Positions 7,690-16,375 of a stretch of DNA of 35,498 bases are shown here, one piece after another. Within the stretch, counting starts at the first letter, position 1; each line of letters begins with the position of its first letter. The stretch comes from JBHENW01 sp046261875 (GTDB lineage Bacteria; Acidobacteriota; Thermoanaerobaculia; UBA5066; Gp7-AA6), in NCBI GenBank assembly GCA_046261875.1, contig JBHENW010000048.1, forward strand, positions 1 through 35,498, written 5' to 3'. The notes under the pieces are model-generated. The model was not told where the DNA came from. It did no database searches and saw only the letters and a list, made by a program, of their open reading frames with translations. A program made the position numbers and the translations under genes.

Positions 7690-8481
7690 TCAGAAGATGT
7701 ACACGCGGGTCTCGGGTCCGATCCGCTTCCAGATCGCCGCGAGGTCCGACTCGGGCACCATGAACGAGCCGGGCTTGGGGCCATCGAGGGGGCTGTCCGG
7801 CGCCGGAGGTGAGTGGATGACGTAGTCCTCCGAGAGGACGAGGACGAGCTTGCCGAGGCCGGCCGGGACCCGCGGCGCCTCACGCGGCGGCCGCTCCCCC
7901 TTCATCGCATACATCCAGGCGGGAACCCGCCAAGCCGCGCCCTCCAGCTTCTGCCGGACGTTGAAGGACCCCGTCAGCGGAGCGAACGTCCAGCGCTCCC
8001 CCTTCCGCCCCTCGATCGTGCGGGCTGCCCCGATTTCGACCGGCGCGTCGCGAAGGATGTGGTCCGCGTAGTGAAAGGAGAGCTTCCTCGCTCGGGTGTC
8101 GATGGAGATGTAGAACTCGTTTCGCCGCAGGTTGCTCACGTACTTGAGCCGCGCGTCGAGCAGGCGCTCCAGGGTTTTCTCGTCCGTTTCCATTGTCGCG
8201 AGATCCTGCCGGATGCGCTTGAGCTCGAAGGGCGCCGCGGCGTTCTGCTGGACGGCGCGCTCGAAACGCCGGTCGAGCGCGCGGCGGTGGAGCGAGACCG
8301 CGCCGGCCAGCGCGAGCGCCAAGAGAAGCAGCGCGAGGTTGGCGGCGAGGGGCGGCCGGAACAGCTTGCCGGCGCGCCGGAAGGCCTGGCTGCGCGTCAG
8401 GTAGGCAGTTTTGACGGAGATGAGGCCGGACTGGTCGATCGCCCGCCGGGGCGGGACGCCGGACTCTCGGCGTTCGTTCAT
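7690..8481 (-). CDS. YkuD-like paralogue lacking the catalytic cysteine (probable pseudoenzyme)
   Basis: The ATG at 8481 gives 263 residues; a longer open frame upstream has no coding character. Residues about 45-64 are a membrane helix, followed by a helical stretch, then a domain matching the neighbouring L,D-transpeptidase. The last 55 residues of the two proteins align without a gap: the Tyr and the His (His223, corresponding to His272) are kept, but the SHGCVR motif reads KPGSFMV, placing Ser239 where Cys288 stands. Both proteins have exactly 24 residues after this position. Without the nucleophilic Cys and adjacent His it is unlikely to catalyse transpeptidation, so a regulatory or binding role is more likely. 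It is first in the two-gene operon. A serine-based activity cannot be excluded from sequence. Confidence 0.75.
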   Translation of the reverse strand: MNERRESGVPPRRAIDQSGLISVKTAYLTRSQAFRRAGKLFRPPLAANLALLLLALALAGAVSLHRRALDRRFERAVQQNAAAPFELKRIRQDLATMETDEKTLERLLDARLKYVSNLRRNEFYISIDTRARKLSFHYADHILRDAPVEIGAARTIEGRKGERWTFAPLTGSFNVRQKLEGAAWRVPAWMYAMKGERPPREAPRVPAGLGKLVLVLSEDYVIHSPPAPDSPLDGPKPGSFMVPESDLAAIWKRIGPETRVYIF

Positions 8482-8554
8482 CGCGAGATGCCCGGGTGCA
8501 AAGTTTCCGCCACGCCGCGAGGGCCGCGGAAGTGTCGGTCGCCCAGGGGGATGC

Positions 8555-10636
8555 TTAAGCGGGCTCCGGCTCGCCCGGCGACGAGGACGCCATGGAGGAG
8601 CCGACCGTCGTCCGGTTCCGGGAGTCTTCGAGTTCCGCTTCGAGCCGCTTGCGCCGGGTGATGTCCCGGTGGACGTGAATCGCGCCAACCGAGCGGCCGT
8701 ATTCGTCGCCGAGCGGAACGACGGCGACCTCGCACTCCCCCGCGCTTCCGTCCTTGCGCACGAAGCGGAGCTCGCCCGTCCACCGCCCGTTGCGCCGCAT
8801 GCCCTCCATCATCTGCGCGAAGCGCCCCTGCTCGGAAGGGTCATGGAGCCACTCCGGCGTCCTTCCGTTGAGCTCCTCTTTCGTGTAGCCGAACATGCGC
8901 TCCGCTCCGGGGTTGCACTCCGTCACGCGGCCCTCGAGGTCGGTCACGAGGACGCCGTCGAAGACGTGCTGGACCGTGCGTGCCTGGCGGCGGAGGATCT
9001 CTTCCATGCGCGTGCGATCCGTGACGTCGCGAAAGCTCCAGACGCGCCCAACGGTCTTCCCCGAGACGCGCTGCGGCTGCGAATAGCGCTCAAAAACCCG
9101 GCCGTCCTTGAACTCGAGCCAGTCGTAACTCTGGGAATCCGGGTGGCCGTAGAGGTCCCGCACCTTCTTGACGAACTTTTCCGGGTCGCGCAGCTGGTCG
9201 AGAACGAAGGCGAGCGCCTGGTTGTCGTCGCGCGAGGCCACGATGGAGGCAGGGATCCGCCACATCTCGACGAACTTCCGGTTGAAGCTGACGATCTTGC
9301 CGTTGGAGTCCACCACGAGGATCCCGTCTGCGGTGGATTCCAGCGTCGCCCGCAGCAGGGACATCGTGTTCTCGACTTCCTCGTCCGACTCCTTGCGCTC
9401 CGTCGCGTCCCGGAAGCTCCAGACCCTCCCGACGACCTCGTCCCCGACGCGCTGGGGCCGCGAGTAGCGCTCGAAGAGCCGCCCGTCCTTGAACTCCAGG
9501 ATGTCGTAGCTTTCCGAGTCGGCGCGCGCGTTCAGCCGCAAGACTTTCTTGACGAAGCTTCCCGGGTCGCGCAGTTGATCGACGACGAGCGCGAGCATCC
9601 GGTTCTCGTCCCCTTCCGGGGCGTCCTCGGGCAGTCGGAACATCTCGACGAACCGCTTGTTGTAGCTGACGAAACGCCCCGCCTGGTCCACGACGAGAAT
9701 TCCGTCCGCCGTGGAGTCGAGAGTCGCCCGCTGGAGCGCGAGGGTTCGCTCGAGCTCCTCCTGCGCGCGCTGCCGGTCGGTGACGTCGAGCGCGACGCCG
9801 ATCGTTCCCTTGATCGTGCCGTCGGCATGCCGCAGCGGCTCGACATGGGTCTGGAAAATCCGGTCGAGCCACGTGATTTCGAAGCTGGAGGACTGCCCCA
9901 TGAGCGCTCGGCGATGCGCCACCAGCGGCGGGAACTCGGGATCCCGGATCTGGAAGTATTCGGAAACGGTCTTGCCGACCGACTGGTTCGGCTTCTGTCC
10001 CATCGCCTTCAAGCCGCCGCCGGCCGAGGAGGTGAAGCGGAGATCGCGGTCCGTCGTCCAGAGCACGGCGGGCATCTGGTCCACGACGAGCCGGAGGCTG
10101 ACTTCCTTCTGGCGCAGCGCCTCCTTGGAGTCGCGGCGCTCTTCGAGCATTCGCCGCCGCAGCTCGAGCTGCCGGACGACCTGGCGCGAGAGCGCGCGGA
10201 GCGCCGACTCCTGCTCTGCGGTCAGCTCCCGCGGAACCGCGTCGAGCACGCAGATCGTTCCGAGGGCGTGGCCATCCGGCGTAACCAGCGGGGCGCCCGC
10301 GTAGAACCGGATCTTGGGGTTCTCCGTCACGAGCGGGTTCGTCGCGAACCGCTGGTCCGCGGCGGTATCCGGCACGACCATGACTTCCCGGTCGAGGATC
10401 GCGTGGGCGCAGAACGCGATGTCGCGCGAGGTCTCGGCGGCGGACATCCCCAGGCGTGACTTGAACCACTGGCGGTCCCCGTCCACCAGCGAGATGAGCG
10501 CAATCGGCGTCTCGCAGATGCGCGACGCCAGAAGGGTCAGATCGTCGAATTCCTGCCCGGGCTCCGAGTCGAGGACTTCGTAGCTCCGAAGGGCTTCGAT
10601 GCGACCGGTCTCGTCCTCGGGATGTGGTGCGCCCAT
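8555..10636 (-). CDS. GAF and multi-PAS sensor protein without an output domain
   Basis: The start is the ATG at 10636; the longer open frame upstream runs into the kinase promoter region. The 693 residues comprise a GAF domain (about 20-160, with RFYAGAPLVTPDGHALGTICVLD), then four PAS domains (about 190-300, 310-430, 435-555 and 560-685). The second and third are close duplicates, sharing TADGILVVD, VVDQLRDP/VLDQLRDP, FVKKV and VGRVWSFRD. The last has the common FVRKDGSAGECEV and HVHRDITRRK PAC signature. After a short Ser/Pro tail the protein stops; there is no histidine kinase, GGDEF, EAL or phosphatase domain. There are no membrane helices, so it is probably cytosolic. It presumably acts through partner proteins; the divergent kinase array (122 bp away) is a possible but unproven partner. 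Confidence 0.85.
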   Translation of the reverse strand: MGAPHPEDETGRIEALRSYEVLDSEPGQEFDDLTLLASRICETPIALISLVDGDRQWFKSRLGMSAAETSRDIAFCAHAILDREVMVVPDTAADQRFATNPLVTENPKIRFYAGAPLVTPDGHALGTICVLDAVPRELTAEQESALRALSRQVVRQLELRRRMLEERRDSKEALRQKEVSLRLVVDQMPAVLWTTDRDLRFTSSAGGGLKAMGQKPNQSVGKTVSEYFQIRDPEFPPLVAHRRALMGQSSSFEITWLDRIFQTHVEPLRHADGTIKGTIGVALDVTDRQRAQEELERTLALQRATLDSTADGILVVDQAGRFVSYNKRFVEMFRLPEDAPEGDENRMLALVVDQLRDPGSFVKKVLRLNARADSESYDILEFKDGRLFERYSRPQRVGDEVVGRVWSFRDATERKESDEEVENTMSLLRATLESTADGILVVDSNGKIVSFNRKFVEMWRIPASIVASRDDNQALAFVLDQLRDPEKFVKKVRDLYGHPDSQSYDWLEFKDGRVFERYSQPQRVSGKTVGRVWSFRDVTDRTRMEEILRRQARTVQHVFDGVLVTDLEGRVTECNPGAERMFGYTKEELNGRTPEWLHDPSEQGRFAQMMEGMRRNGRWTGELRFVRKDGSAGECEVAVVPLGDEYGRSVGAIHVHRDITRRKRLEAELEDSRNRTTVGSSMASSSPGEPEPA

Positions 10637-10691
10637 TGAACGGTTTGCGGCCAATCCTACAACCCGTCCCGCGGCGGGGCGGGGCGGCCGG

Positions 10692-10697
10692 TACAAT
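10692..10697 (+). promoter_or_regulatory. possible -10 element (TACAAT) for the kinase array
   Basis: TACAAT lies in the 122-bp divergent region, 11 bp upstream of the small leader frame at 10709 and 61 bp upstream of the first kinase start. No good -35 hexamer is seen at the usual spacing. Tentative. Confidence 0.35.
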
Positions 10698-10708
10698 CTT
10701 TCCACGCC

Positions 10709-10762
10709 ATGGCCCCATCGCGCGGGACCCGCCTCGGAAGTGCCGGGGAGGAGGAGAGATGA
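10709..10762 (+). CDS. possible 17-residue leader peptide overlapping the first kinase start
   Basis: An ATG at 10709 opens a 17-residue frame (MAPSRGTRLGSAGEEER) whose TGA at 10760-10762 overlaps the kinase A ATG at 10759 in the classical ATGA arrangement. The Shine-Dalgarno-like purine run GGGGAGGAGGAGAG that serves the kinase lies inside its last codons, so translation of the leader would pass through the kinase ribosome-binding site. There is no obvious ribosome-binding site for the leader itself. It may be a chance frame. Confidence 0.25.
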   Translation: MAPSRGTRLGSAGEEER

Positions 10763-11390
10763 CTCTCCCGCCGGGCTCCCGGCTGGGCCCGTACGACATC
10801 CTCTCCCCGCTCGGGGCGGGCGGAATGGGAGACGTCTATCGGGCAAGGGGCCCGCGGCTGGCGCGGGAAGTCGCCATCAAGGTCCTTCCCGACTCGATCT
10901 CCTCCGATCCCGGGCGCCTGCGCCGGTTCGAGCAGGAAGCGCGGGCGACCTCCGCCCTCAACCATCCCAACATCCTGACGATCTTCGACGTCGGGGAGTC
11001 GAAGAGGACTCCGTTCGTCGTCTCCGAGCTCCTCGAGGGCGACACCCTCCGGGAGATCCTCTCGGGAGCCCCGCTGCCGCGGCGGCGGGCCCTCGACCTC
11101 GCGGGCGGAATCGCGCACGGGCTCGCCGCGGCCCATGAGAAGGGGATCGTCCACCGCGACCTCAAGCCGGAAACCTCTTCGTCACCCGGGACGGCCGCGT
11201 GAAAGATCCTCGACTTCGGGCTCGCCAAGCTCACCCGTCCCGAGCGCGAGGACGTTTCCGCCGACGCGCGGGCCACCCGGACGGAGGAGACACAGCCCGG
11301 CACGATCTTCGGCACCGTCGCGTACATGTCCCCCGAACAGGTGCGCGGCAAGGCAGCCGACCATCGCTCCGATCTCTTCGCGCTCGGCGC
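10759..11390 (+). pseudogene. Ser/Thr protein kinase A, N-terminal part only, frameshifted
   Basis: The ATG at 10759 follows a strong purine-rich ribosome-binding site. The frame encodes a Hanks-type kinase N-lobe: Gly-loop GAGGMGDVY, the Lys in VAIKVLP, and the catalytic loop HRDLKPE. One A is missing in the run at 11170-11173 (GAAAC where GAAAAC is expected), so the frame runs into a TGA at 11200-11202. One extra A at 11202-11204 restores the frame, which continues with KILDFGLAKLTRPE, GTVAYMSPEQVRGK and RSDLFALGA. At about 11387-11392 homology to kinase A ends and kinase B begins in another frame. The rest of the kinase domain, the membrane helix and the propeller are missing. Neither catalytic half can be made as one product. 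Confidence 0.8.
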
Positions 11391-12132
11391 GACCCGGACC
11401 GCGCCCGCCTCTTCGAGCAGGAAGCGCGCGCCGCGGGGGTCCTCAACCACCCCAACATCACCGCGGTCCACGACATCGGGACGAATCCGAGCGACGGTTC
11501 GCTCTACGTCGTCAGCGAGCTCCTGGAAGGAGAGACCCTGCGCTCGCGGCTCGCCGGCGGCGCGCTTCCCGTGCGCAAGGCGATCGACTGGGCCCGGCAG
11601 ATCGCGCTCGCCTTGGCGGCCGCCCACGAGAAAGGGATCGTCCACCGAGACCTGAAACCCGAGAACGTCTTCGCCACGAAGGACGGCCGGGTCAAGATCC
11701 TGGACTTCGGGGTCGCCAAGCTCACGCGCCCCGAGGAAGGCGCCGGTCCGCACACCAATCTGCCCACGGCGACCGCGGGCACCGAACCGGGCGTCGTGAT
11801 GGGGACGCTGGGTTACATGTCGCCCGAGCAGGTCCGCGGCAAGCCGGCTGACCCCCGCAGCGACATCTTCTCCTTCGGCGCGATTCTCTGCGAGATGCTC
11901 TCGGGCAGGAGGGCGTTCCACGGCGACTCGGCGGCCGACACGATGTCGGCAATTCTCCGGGAGGAGCCCCCGGAGCTCTCCACGACGAACCGGAACGTCC
12001 CGCCGGGACTGGAACGCATCGTCCGCCACTGCCTCGAGAAGAGCCCGGAAGAGCGCTTCCACTCGGCCCACGACTTGGCTTTCGACCTCGGGGCCCTGTC
12101 CGAAGCCCCGGCGAGTCCGACGCTCGTCATAC
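11391..12132 (+). pseudogene. Ser/Thr protein kinase B, catalytic part lacking its N-lobe start
   Basis: From about 11391 the sequence encodes DPDRARLFEQEARAAGVLNHPN and continues as a kinase domain: HRDLKPENVF, KILDFGVAKL, GTLGYMSPEQVRGKPADPRSD, and a C-lobe ending RFHSAHDLAFDL. It lacks the first 50 or so residues, including the Gly-loop and the ATP-binding Lys, which were lost at the junction with kinase A. It closely resembles kinase C downstream at both protein and DNA level (for example around the shared CACGGCGACTCGGCGG). In the juxtamembrane linker, somewhere in 12105-12150, the frame shifts again. Without the Gly-loop and Lys it cannot be an active kinase as it stands. Confidence 0.75.
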
Positions 12133-13692
12133 CGCGCCAGCACGCGTCGGGACATTTCCAACCGCGTCCTCGCGGCGATCTCTCTTCTGCTCGCGGCGGC
12201 GGTCGCCTATCTGTTGACCCGGGCGGCGCGAGAGAAACCCCCGGAGCCGCCCCGAACCGGCTTCCTGACGTTCTCCGGTTACGACAAGGATCCGGCCGCC
12301 TCGCCCGACGGGCGCTTCGTCGCATTCGTCTCCCAGCGGGACGGCCGCTCTCGTATCTGGCTCGAGCAGCTGGCAACCGGCGACGAGGTCGCCCTCACCG
12401 CCGGGGAAGACACGGCGCCGCGCTTCTCTCCCGACAGCAGCGAGCTGCTCTTCGCCCGCGCGGAAGGCCTCCGGTCCTCCCTCTACCGCGTCTCGCTCAT
12501 GGGAGGCGAGCCGCGAAAGATGATCGAGAACGCGTTATCGGGCGACTGGTCTCCGGATGGTTCCCGGATCGCGTTTACCCGCGCGAGCGAGCGCGGCCAG
12601 CGCTTGGGATCAGTGCTCGCCGTCGCGAACACCGACGGGTCCGGGGAGCGCGTCGTGTCCGGCGAGAGGCTCACCCTGCTCTGGCTCCCAAACCTCGTGG
12701 CGGGGCTGGACCTCCTGGCGTCCGGCGAAATCGTTTTCGACGCGATTTCGCTGCGCCAGAACTTGCGGGAACTGACTCTGTATCCTTCCTCCCTTGCCGC
12801 AGAGGAATGGGTCACGCGCGGCAACAGCGTCGACCGCCAGCCGATCTACTCACCGGACGGCGAGTGGATTGCCTTCTCCTCGACGCGCAGCGGCAACATC
12901 GACATCTGGCAGGTCCACCGCAAGACGAAATCCGTGCGGCGTCTCACCTCGGATCCCGCGGACGACTGGGACCCGGGGTTCACGCGCGACGGCAAGTCGC
13001 TGCTCTTCAGCTCGAATCGGGGGGGGCACTTCGAGATCTGGCTGGCGGATGCGGACGGCAGGCGCGCGCGCCAGCTCACGAGAGACGGCGTGGACGCGGA
13101 GAACGCGACCGCAACTCCCGACGGCGAGTGGATCGTCTACGCTTCCGGGAATCCCGAGAAACGCGGCCTCTGGAAGATACGCAATGACGGCTCGCAGCCG
13201 GTGCACCTGCTAGCCGCCCCCGCCCTGCATCCCGAGGTCTCTCCCGACGGGAGCCTCGTGCTGTACCACACCCTCGCCGATCCCGGATGGACCGAGCTGC
13301 GGGTGATTCGGATGGAGGATGGAGCTCCCGTGGATTTCCGCATACGGATCGAATTGCCCGGCGGCCAGATTTCGGCCGACCTCATGATGAGCCCGGCTTC
13401 CCTCGGAAGGGCGCGCTGGATGCCGGACGGTCGCGCCATCCCGTTCGTGGCCGTGGACGAAAAGAATCGCAGCGGCGTCATGGTCCAGGACTTCGTCCCG
13501 GGCCGCGAGACGAGCGCGACGCGCCGACGACTCGCGGGATTCGGCCAGGAAGGCAACGCCGAGTCGCTGGGGATCTCCCCGGACGGAAGCCGTCTCTCGA
13601 TCTCCGGCATTGAAGTGTCTCCCGGTCTCATGATCGTGCAAGGCCCTCCGGGACTGGAGCGCACCCGCATTCTGGAACGAGAGGAGCGGTGA
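12133..13692 (+). pseudogene. membrane helix and TolB-like beta-propeller half of kinase B
   Basis: After the linker frameshift, this frame encodes a transmembrane helix (VLAAISLLLAAAVAYLL, near 12165-12220) and a propeller of TolB/PD40 repeats with the recurring SPDG signature (SPDGRFVAFVSQRDGRS, YSPDGEWIAFSSTRSGN, DGKSLLFSSN and others), ending at TGA 13690-13692. The layout matches the extracytoplasmic half of kinase C, for instance QDFVPGRETSATRRRLAGF here against QDFVPGRNTAASRRKLAGF there. The longest continuous frame with a canonical start is from 12214 (TTG). It could be produced as a separate propeller, but only by internal initiation. It ends four bases before the kinase C start. Confidence 0.75.
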
Positions 13693-13696
13693 TCGC

Positions 13697-16375
13697 GTGA
13701 CTCTTTCACCCGCCTCCCGCCTCGGACCTTACGAGGTCATCGGTCTCCTCGGCTCGGGAGGGATGGGAGAGGTTTATCGCGCGCGGGACCCGCGCCTCGG
13801 ACGCGACGTCGCGATCAAAGTGCTTCCGGCCGCCGTCACCAACGACGCGGATCGGGTCCGCCGCTTCGAGCAGGAGGCGCGCGCCGCGGGCGTGCTCAAC
13901 CATCCCAACATCACCGCCGTCTACGACATCGGGCGGGAGGAAGGATCCCTCTACGTCGTTTCCGAGCTTCTCGAAGGCGAGACGCTGCGGTCCCGGATCG
14001 CGGGATCTCCCCTGGCGGTCCGCCGGGCGATGGACTATGCCCTCCAGCTCACCCACGGCCTCGCCGCCGCGCACGAGAAAGGGATCGTCCACCGGGACCT
14101 GAAGCCCGAGAACGTCTTCGTGACGAAGGACGGCCGCGTCAAGATCCTCGACTTCGGTCTGGCGAAACTGACGCAGTCGGAATCCGGCGGAGGCCCCCAG
14201 ACGAACCTGCCGACCGCGACGGCCACGGAGCCCGGAGTCGTCATGGGAACTCTCGGCTACATGTCCCCGGAGCAGGTCCGCGGCAAGCCGGCCGACGCGA
14301 GGAGCGACATCTTCGCTTTCGGCGCGATCCTCTACGAGATGCTCTCGGGCAAGAGAGCGTTTCACGGCGACTCGGCGGCCGAGACGATGTCCTCCATCCT
14401 TCGGGAAGATCCGCCGGACATTTCGGCGACGAACAGGAACGTCCCGCCCGGACTGGACCGGATCGTCCGCCACTGCCTCGAAAAGAACCCCGAGCAGAGG
14501 TTCCACTCCGCCCACGACCTGGCCTTCGATCTGGAGGCGCTTTCGACCACGAGCTCGGGCGCCGTGGCCGCCGCGGCGCCAGGGCCTTCCGCGCGGAGGC
14601 GCTCGTACTCCATCGCCATGCTGCTCGCCGGCGCGCTGGCCGGGGCTCTCGCCGGCGCTTTCCTGGGAGCCCGACTCCTGCGTCCAGCACCGCCGGAAGC
14701 CCCGGTCGTGCGCATGCTCACTTTTTCCGGCGACGACTGGGGGCCGTCCGTGTCCCCGGACGGCAAGTTCGTGGCGTTCCTGTCGGCCAGGGATGGCACC
14801 GACAAAGTCTGGCTGAAGGAGCTCGTGGGCGGAAACGAGGTCGCGCTGACGTCCGCGGCGGAAGACCCGGTCCGTTTCTCCGGCGACGGGTCGTCGGTTT
14901 TCTTCTTCCGCGAAGAGAACGGCTCGAGAAGCCTCTACCGCATCCCGGTCGTCGGAGGCGAGCCGCGACGCATCCGGCAGAACGTCCACGGCGCCGCCGT
15001 CTCCCCGGACGGCAGGACGATCGCCTTCACCAGTCCGCCCGTGCTCGGAGCCGTGGGCCAGCCCGCGCTCTTCCTCGCTGCCGCCGACGGCACGGGATCT
15101 CCCCGGGAGCTCGCCCGCTTCGAAGGAGGAACGCTCGCGAGCCTGACGTGGTCTCCGGACAGCCGCCGTGTCGCGGCGATCCATCAGGATCCCGGGGCCT
15201 CGACGATCCCGGCGCGTCTCGTCGTCATCGACGTGGACGAGGGGACACGCCGGGGGATCGCGCCGGCGCGGGAGCGAGGGCTCCTGGGCATCGTGAAGTG
15301 GGATCCCTCGGGGGACTTTCTCCTCTACACGCAGATGGAGGCCGTCTCCACCTCCGATCTGAGCGGCGTCGGCCGCCTGTTCCGGTGCGACGTTCGAAAG
15401 CTCCGGCACAGGCTCCTGCTCTCCTACCCGCGGGCCATCGGAATAGCCGGCCTGTCCGTCGCCGGCCCCGGCCGCCTCGTTCTTGATGCGGACGATTCCC
15501 GCGAGAACCTTCTGGAGGTGAGCGCCTCGGGCACGCCGCCGCCCCGTTCTTTGACGCACGGAAGCGCGACGGATCGGCAGCCAGCGTACTCGCCGGACGG
15601 CGAGTGGATCGTCTTCAGCTCCAGCCGCAGCGGGAACTGGGACCTCTGGCAGGTTTCCCGCAAGACGGGCGCTTTGCGGCGCCTGACCGACGACCCGGCG
15701 CACGACTGGGACCCGGCATTCACTCCGGACGGCAGGAAGCTCGTCTGGAGCTCCAACCGGACCGGTCCGTTCGAGATCTGGATCTCCGAAGCCGACGGAA
15801 GCGCGCCGCGCCAGTTGAGCCGCGACGGTGTGGACGCGGAGAACCCGACGGCCACGCCGGATGGCCGGTGGGTCGTGTACGACTCCCGCAACCCCAAACA
15901 CTCCGGCCTGTGGATCGTCGGAGCCGACGGATCCGGGGGGCGGCGGATCGTCGAGGGCCGCTCGATCCACCCGGAGGTTTCTCCGGACGGCAGATACGCG
16001 CTCTTCTTCCCCCGGGACACTCCGGGATCGCATCTTCTTCGCGTCGTCGAGCTGCCGGGCGGGACCCCCGCGAACTTCGAGATCCCGGATCTGGTCGGCA
16101 ACCGAGGCCGATGGATGCCGGACGGCCGGAGGATCGTCTTCCTTCATCGCGACGAGGATGGCCGCACGGGCCTCTTCATCCAGGACTTCGTGCCCGGAAG
16201 GAACACCGCCGCATCCCGGCGCAAGCTTGCGGGGTTCGACCCGGTCCGCGACACGGAGAGCTTCGGGATCTCTCCGAATGGCTCGCAAGTCACCCTGGCC
16301 CAGATCGAATGGGGCTCCTCGATCCTGCAGGTGGACGGCGTCCCCGGCATCGAGCCGGCGGGAGTGCGCCCGTGA
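13697..16375 (+). CDS. Ser/Thr protein kinase C, membrane-spanning with TolB-like propeller (intact)
   Basis: This is a Hanks-type (PknB-like) kinase of 892 residues with a GTG start at 13697, four bases after the stop of the preceding remnant. The cytoplasmic kinase domain spans residues about 11-280: Gly-loop GSGGMGEVY (19-27), ATP-binding Lys41, catalytic HRD 132-134 with Asp134 and Asn139, DFG 152-154, and the activation-segment end MSPE at 189-192. Residues about 303-328 form one membrane helix. The rest is an extracytoplasmic beta-propeller of TolB/PD40 repeats (VSPDGKFVAFLS, WSPDSRRV, YSPDGEWIVFSSS, FTPDGRKLVWSSN). This architecture suggests an envelope signal sensed by the propeller and passed to the kinase. 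It is the only undamaged member of the array. It is translationally coupled to kinase D through a GTGA overlap. Confidence 0.92.
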   Translation: MTLSPASRLGPYEVIGLLGSGGMGEVYRARDPRLGRDVAIKVLPAAVTNDADRVRRFEQEARAAGVLNHPNITAVYDIGREEGSLYVVSELLEGETLRSRIAGSPLAVRRAMDYALQLTHGLAAAHEKGIVHRDLKPENVFVTKDGRVKILDFGLAKLTQSESGGGPQTNLPTATATEPGVVMGTLGYMSPEQVRGKPADARSDIFAFGAILYEMLSGKRAFHGDSAAETMSSILREDPPDISATNRNVPPGLDRIVRHCLEKNPEQRFHSAHDLAFDLEALSTTSSGAVAAAAPGPSARRRSYSIAMLLAGALAGALAGAFLGARLLRPAPPEAPVVRMLTFSGDDWGPSVSPDGKFVAFLSARDGTDKVWLKELVGGNEVALTSAAEDPVRFSGDGSSVFFFREENGSRSLYRIPVVGGEPRRIRQNVHGAAVSPDGRTIAFTSPPVLGAVGQPALFLAAADGTGSPRELARFEGGTLASLTWSPDSRRVAAIHQDPGASTIPARLVVIDVDEGTRRGIAPARERGLLGIVKWDPSGDFLLYTQMEAVSTSDLSGVGRLFRCDVRKLRHRLLLSYPRAIGIAGLSVAGPGRLVLDADDSRENLLEVSASGTPPPRSLTHGSATDRQPAYSPDGEWIVFSSSRSGNWDLWQVSRKTGALRRLTDDPAHDWDPAFTPDGRKLVWSSNRTGPFEIWISEADGSAPRQLSRDGVDAENPTATPDGRWVVYDSRNPKHSGLWIVGADGSGGRRIVEGRSIHPEVSPDGRYALFFPRDTPGSHLLRVVELPGGTPANFEIPDLVGNRGRWMPDGRRIVFLHRDEDGRTGLFIQDFVPGRNTAASRRKLAGFDPVRDTESFGISPNGSQVTLAQIEWGSSILQVDGVPGIEPAGVRP

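Noticed and set aside
8411..10459. Long plus-strand frame of about 680 codons opposite the GAF-PAS gene.
   Set aside because: No recognisable domain, repetitive Val/Arg/Asp composition, and it simply mirrors the well-supported GAF-PAS protein.
11160..11210. Programmed frameshifting in kinase A (a -1 then +1 pair 30 bases apart).
   Set aside because: There is no slippery heptamer or stimulatory structure, a TGA intervenes at 11200, and the gene is further broken at about 11390. Decay or consensus error fits better.
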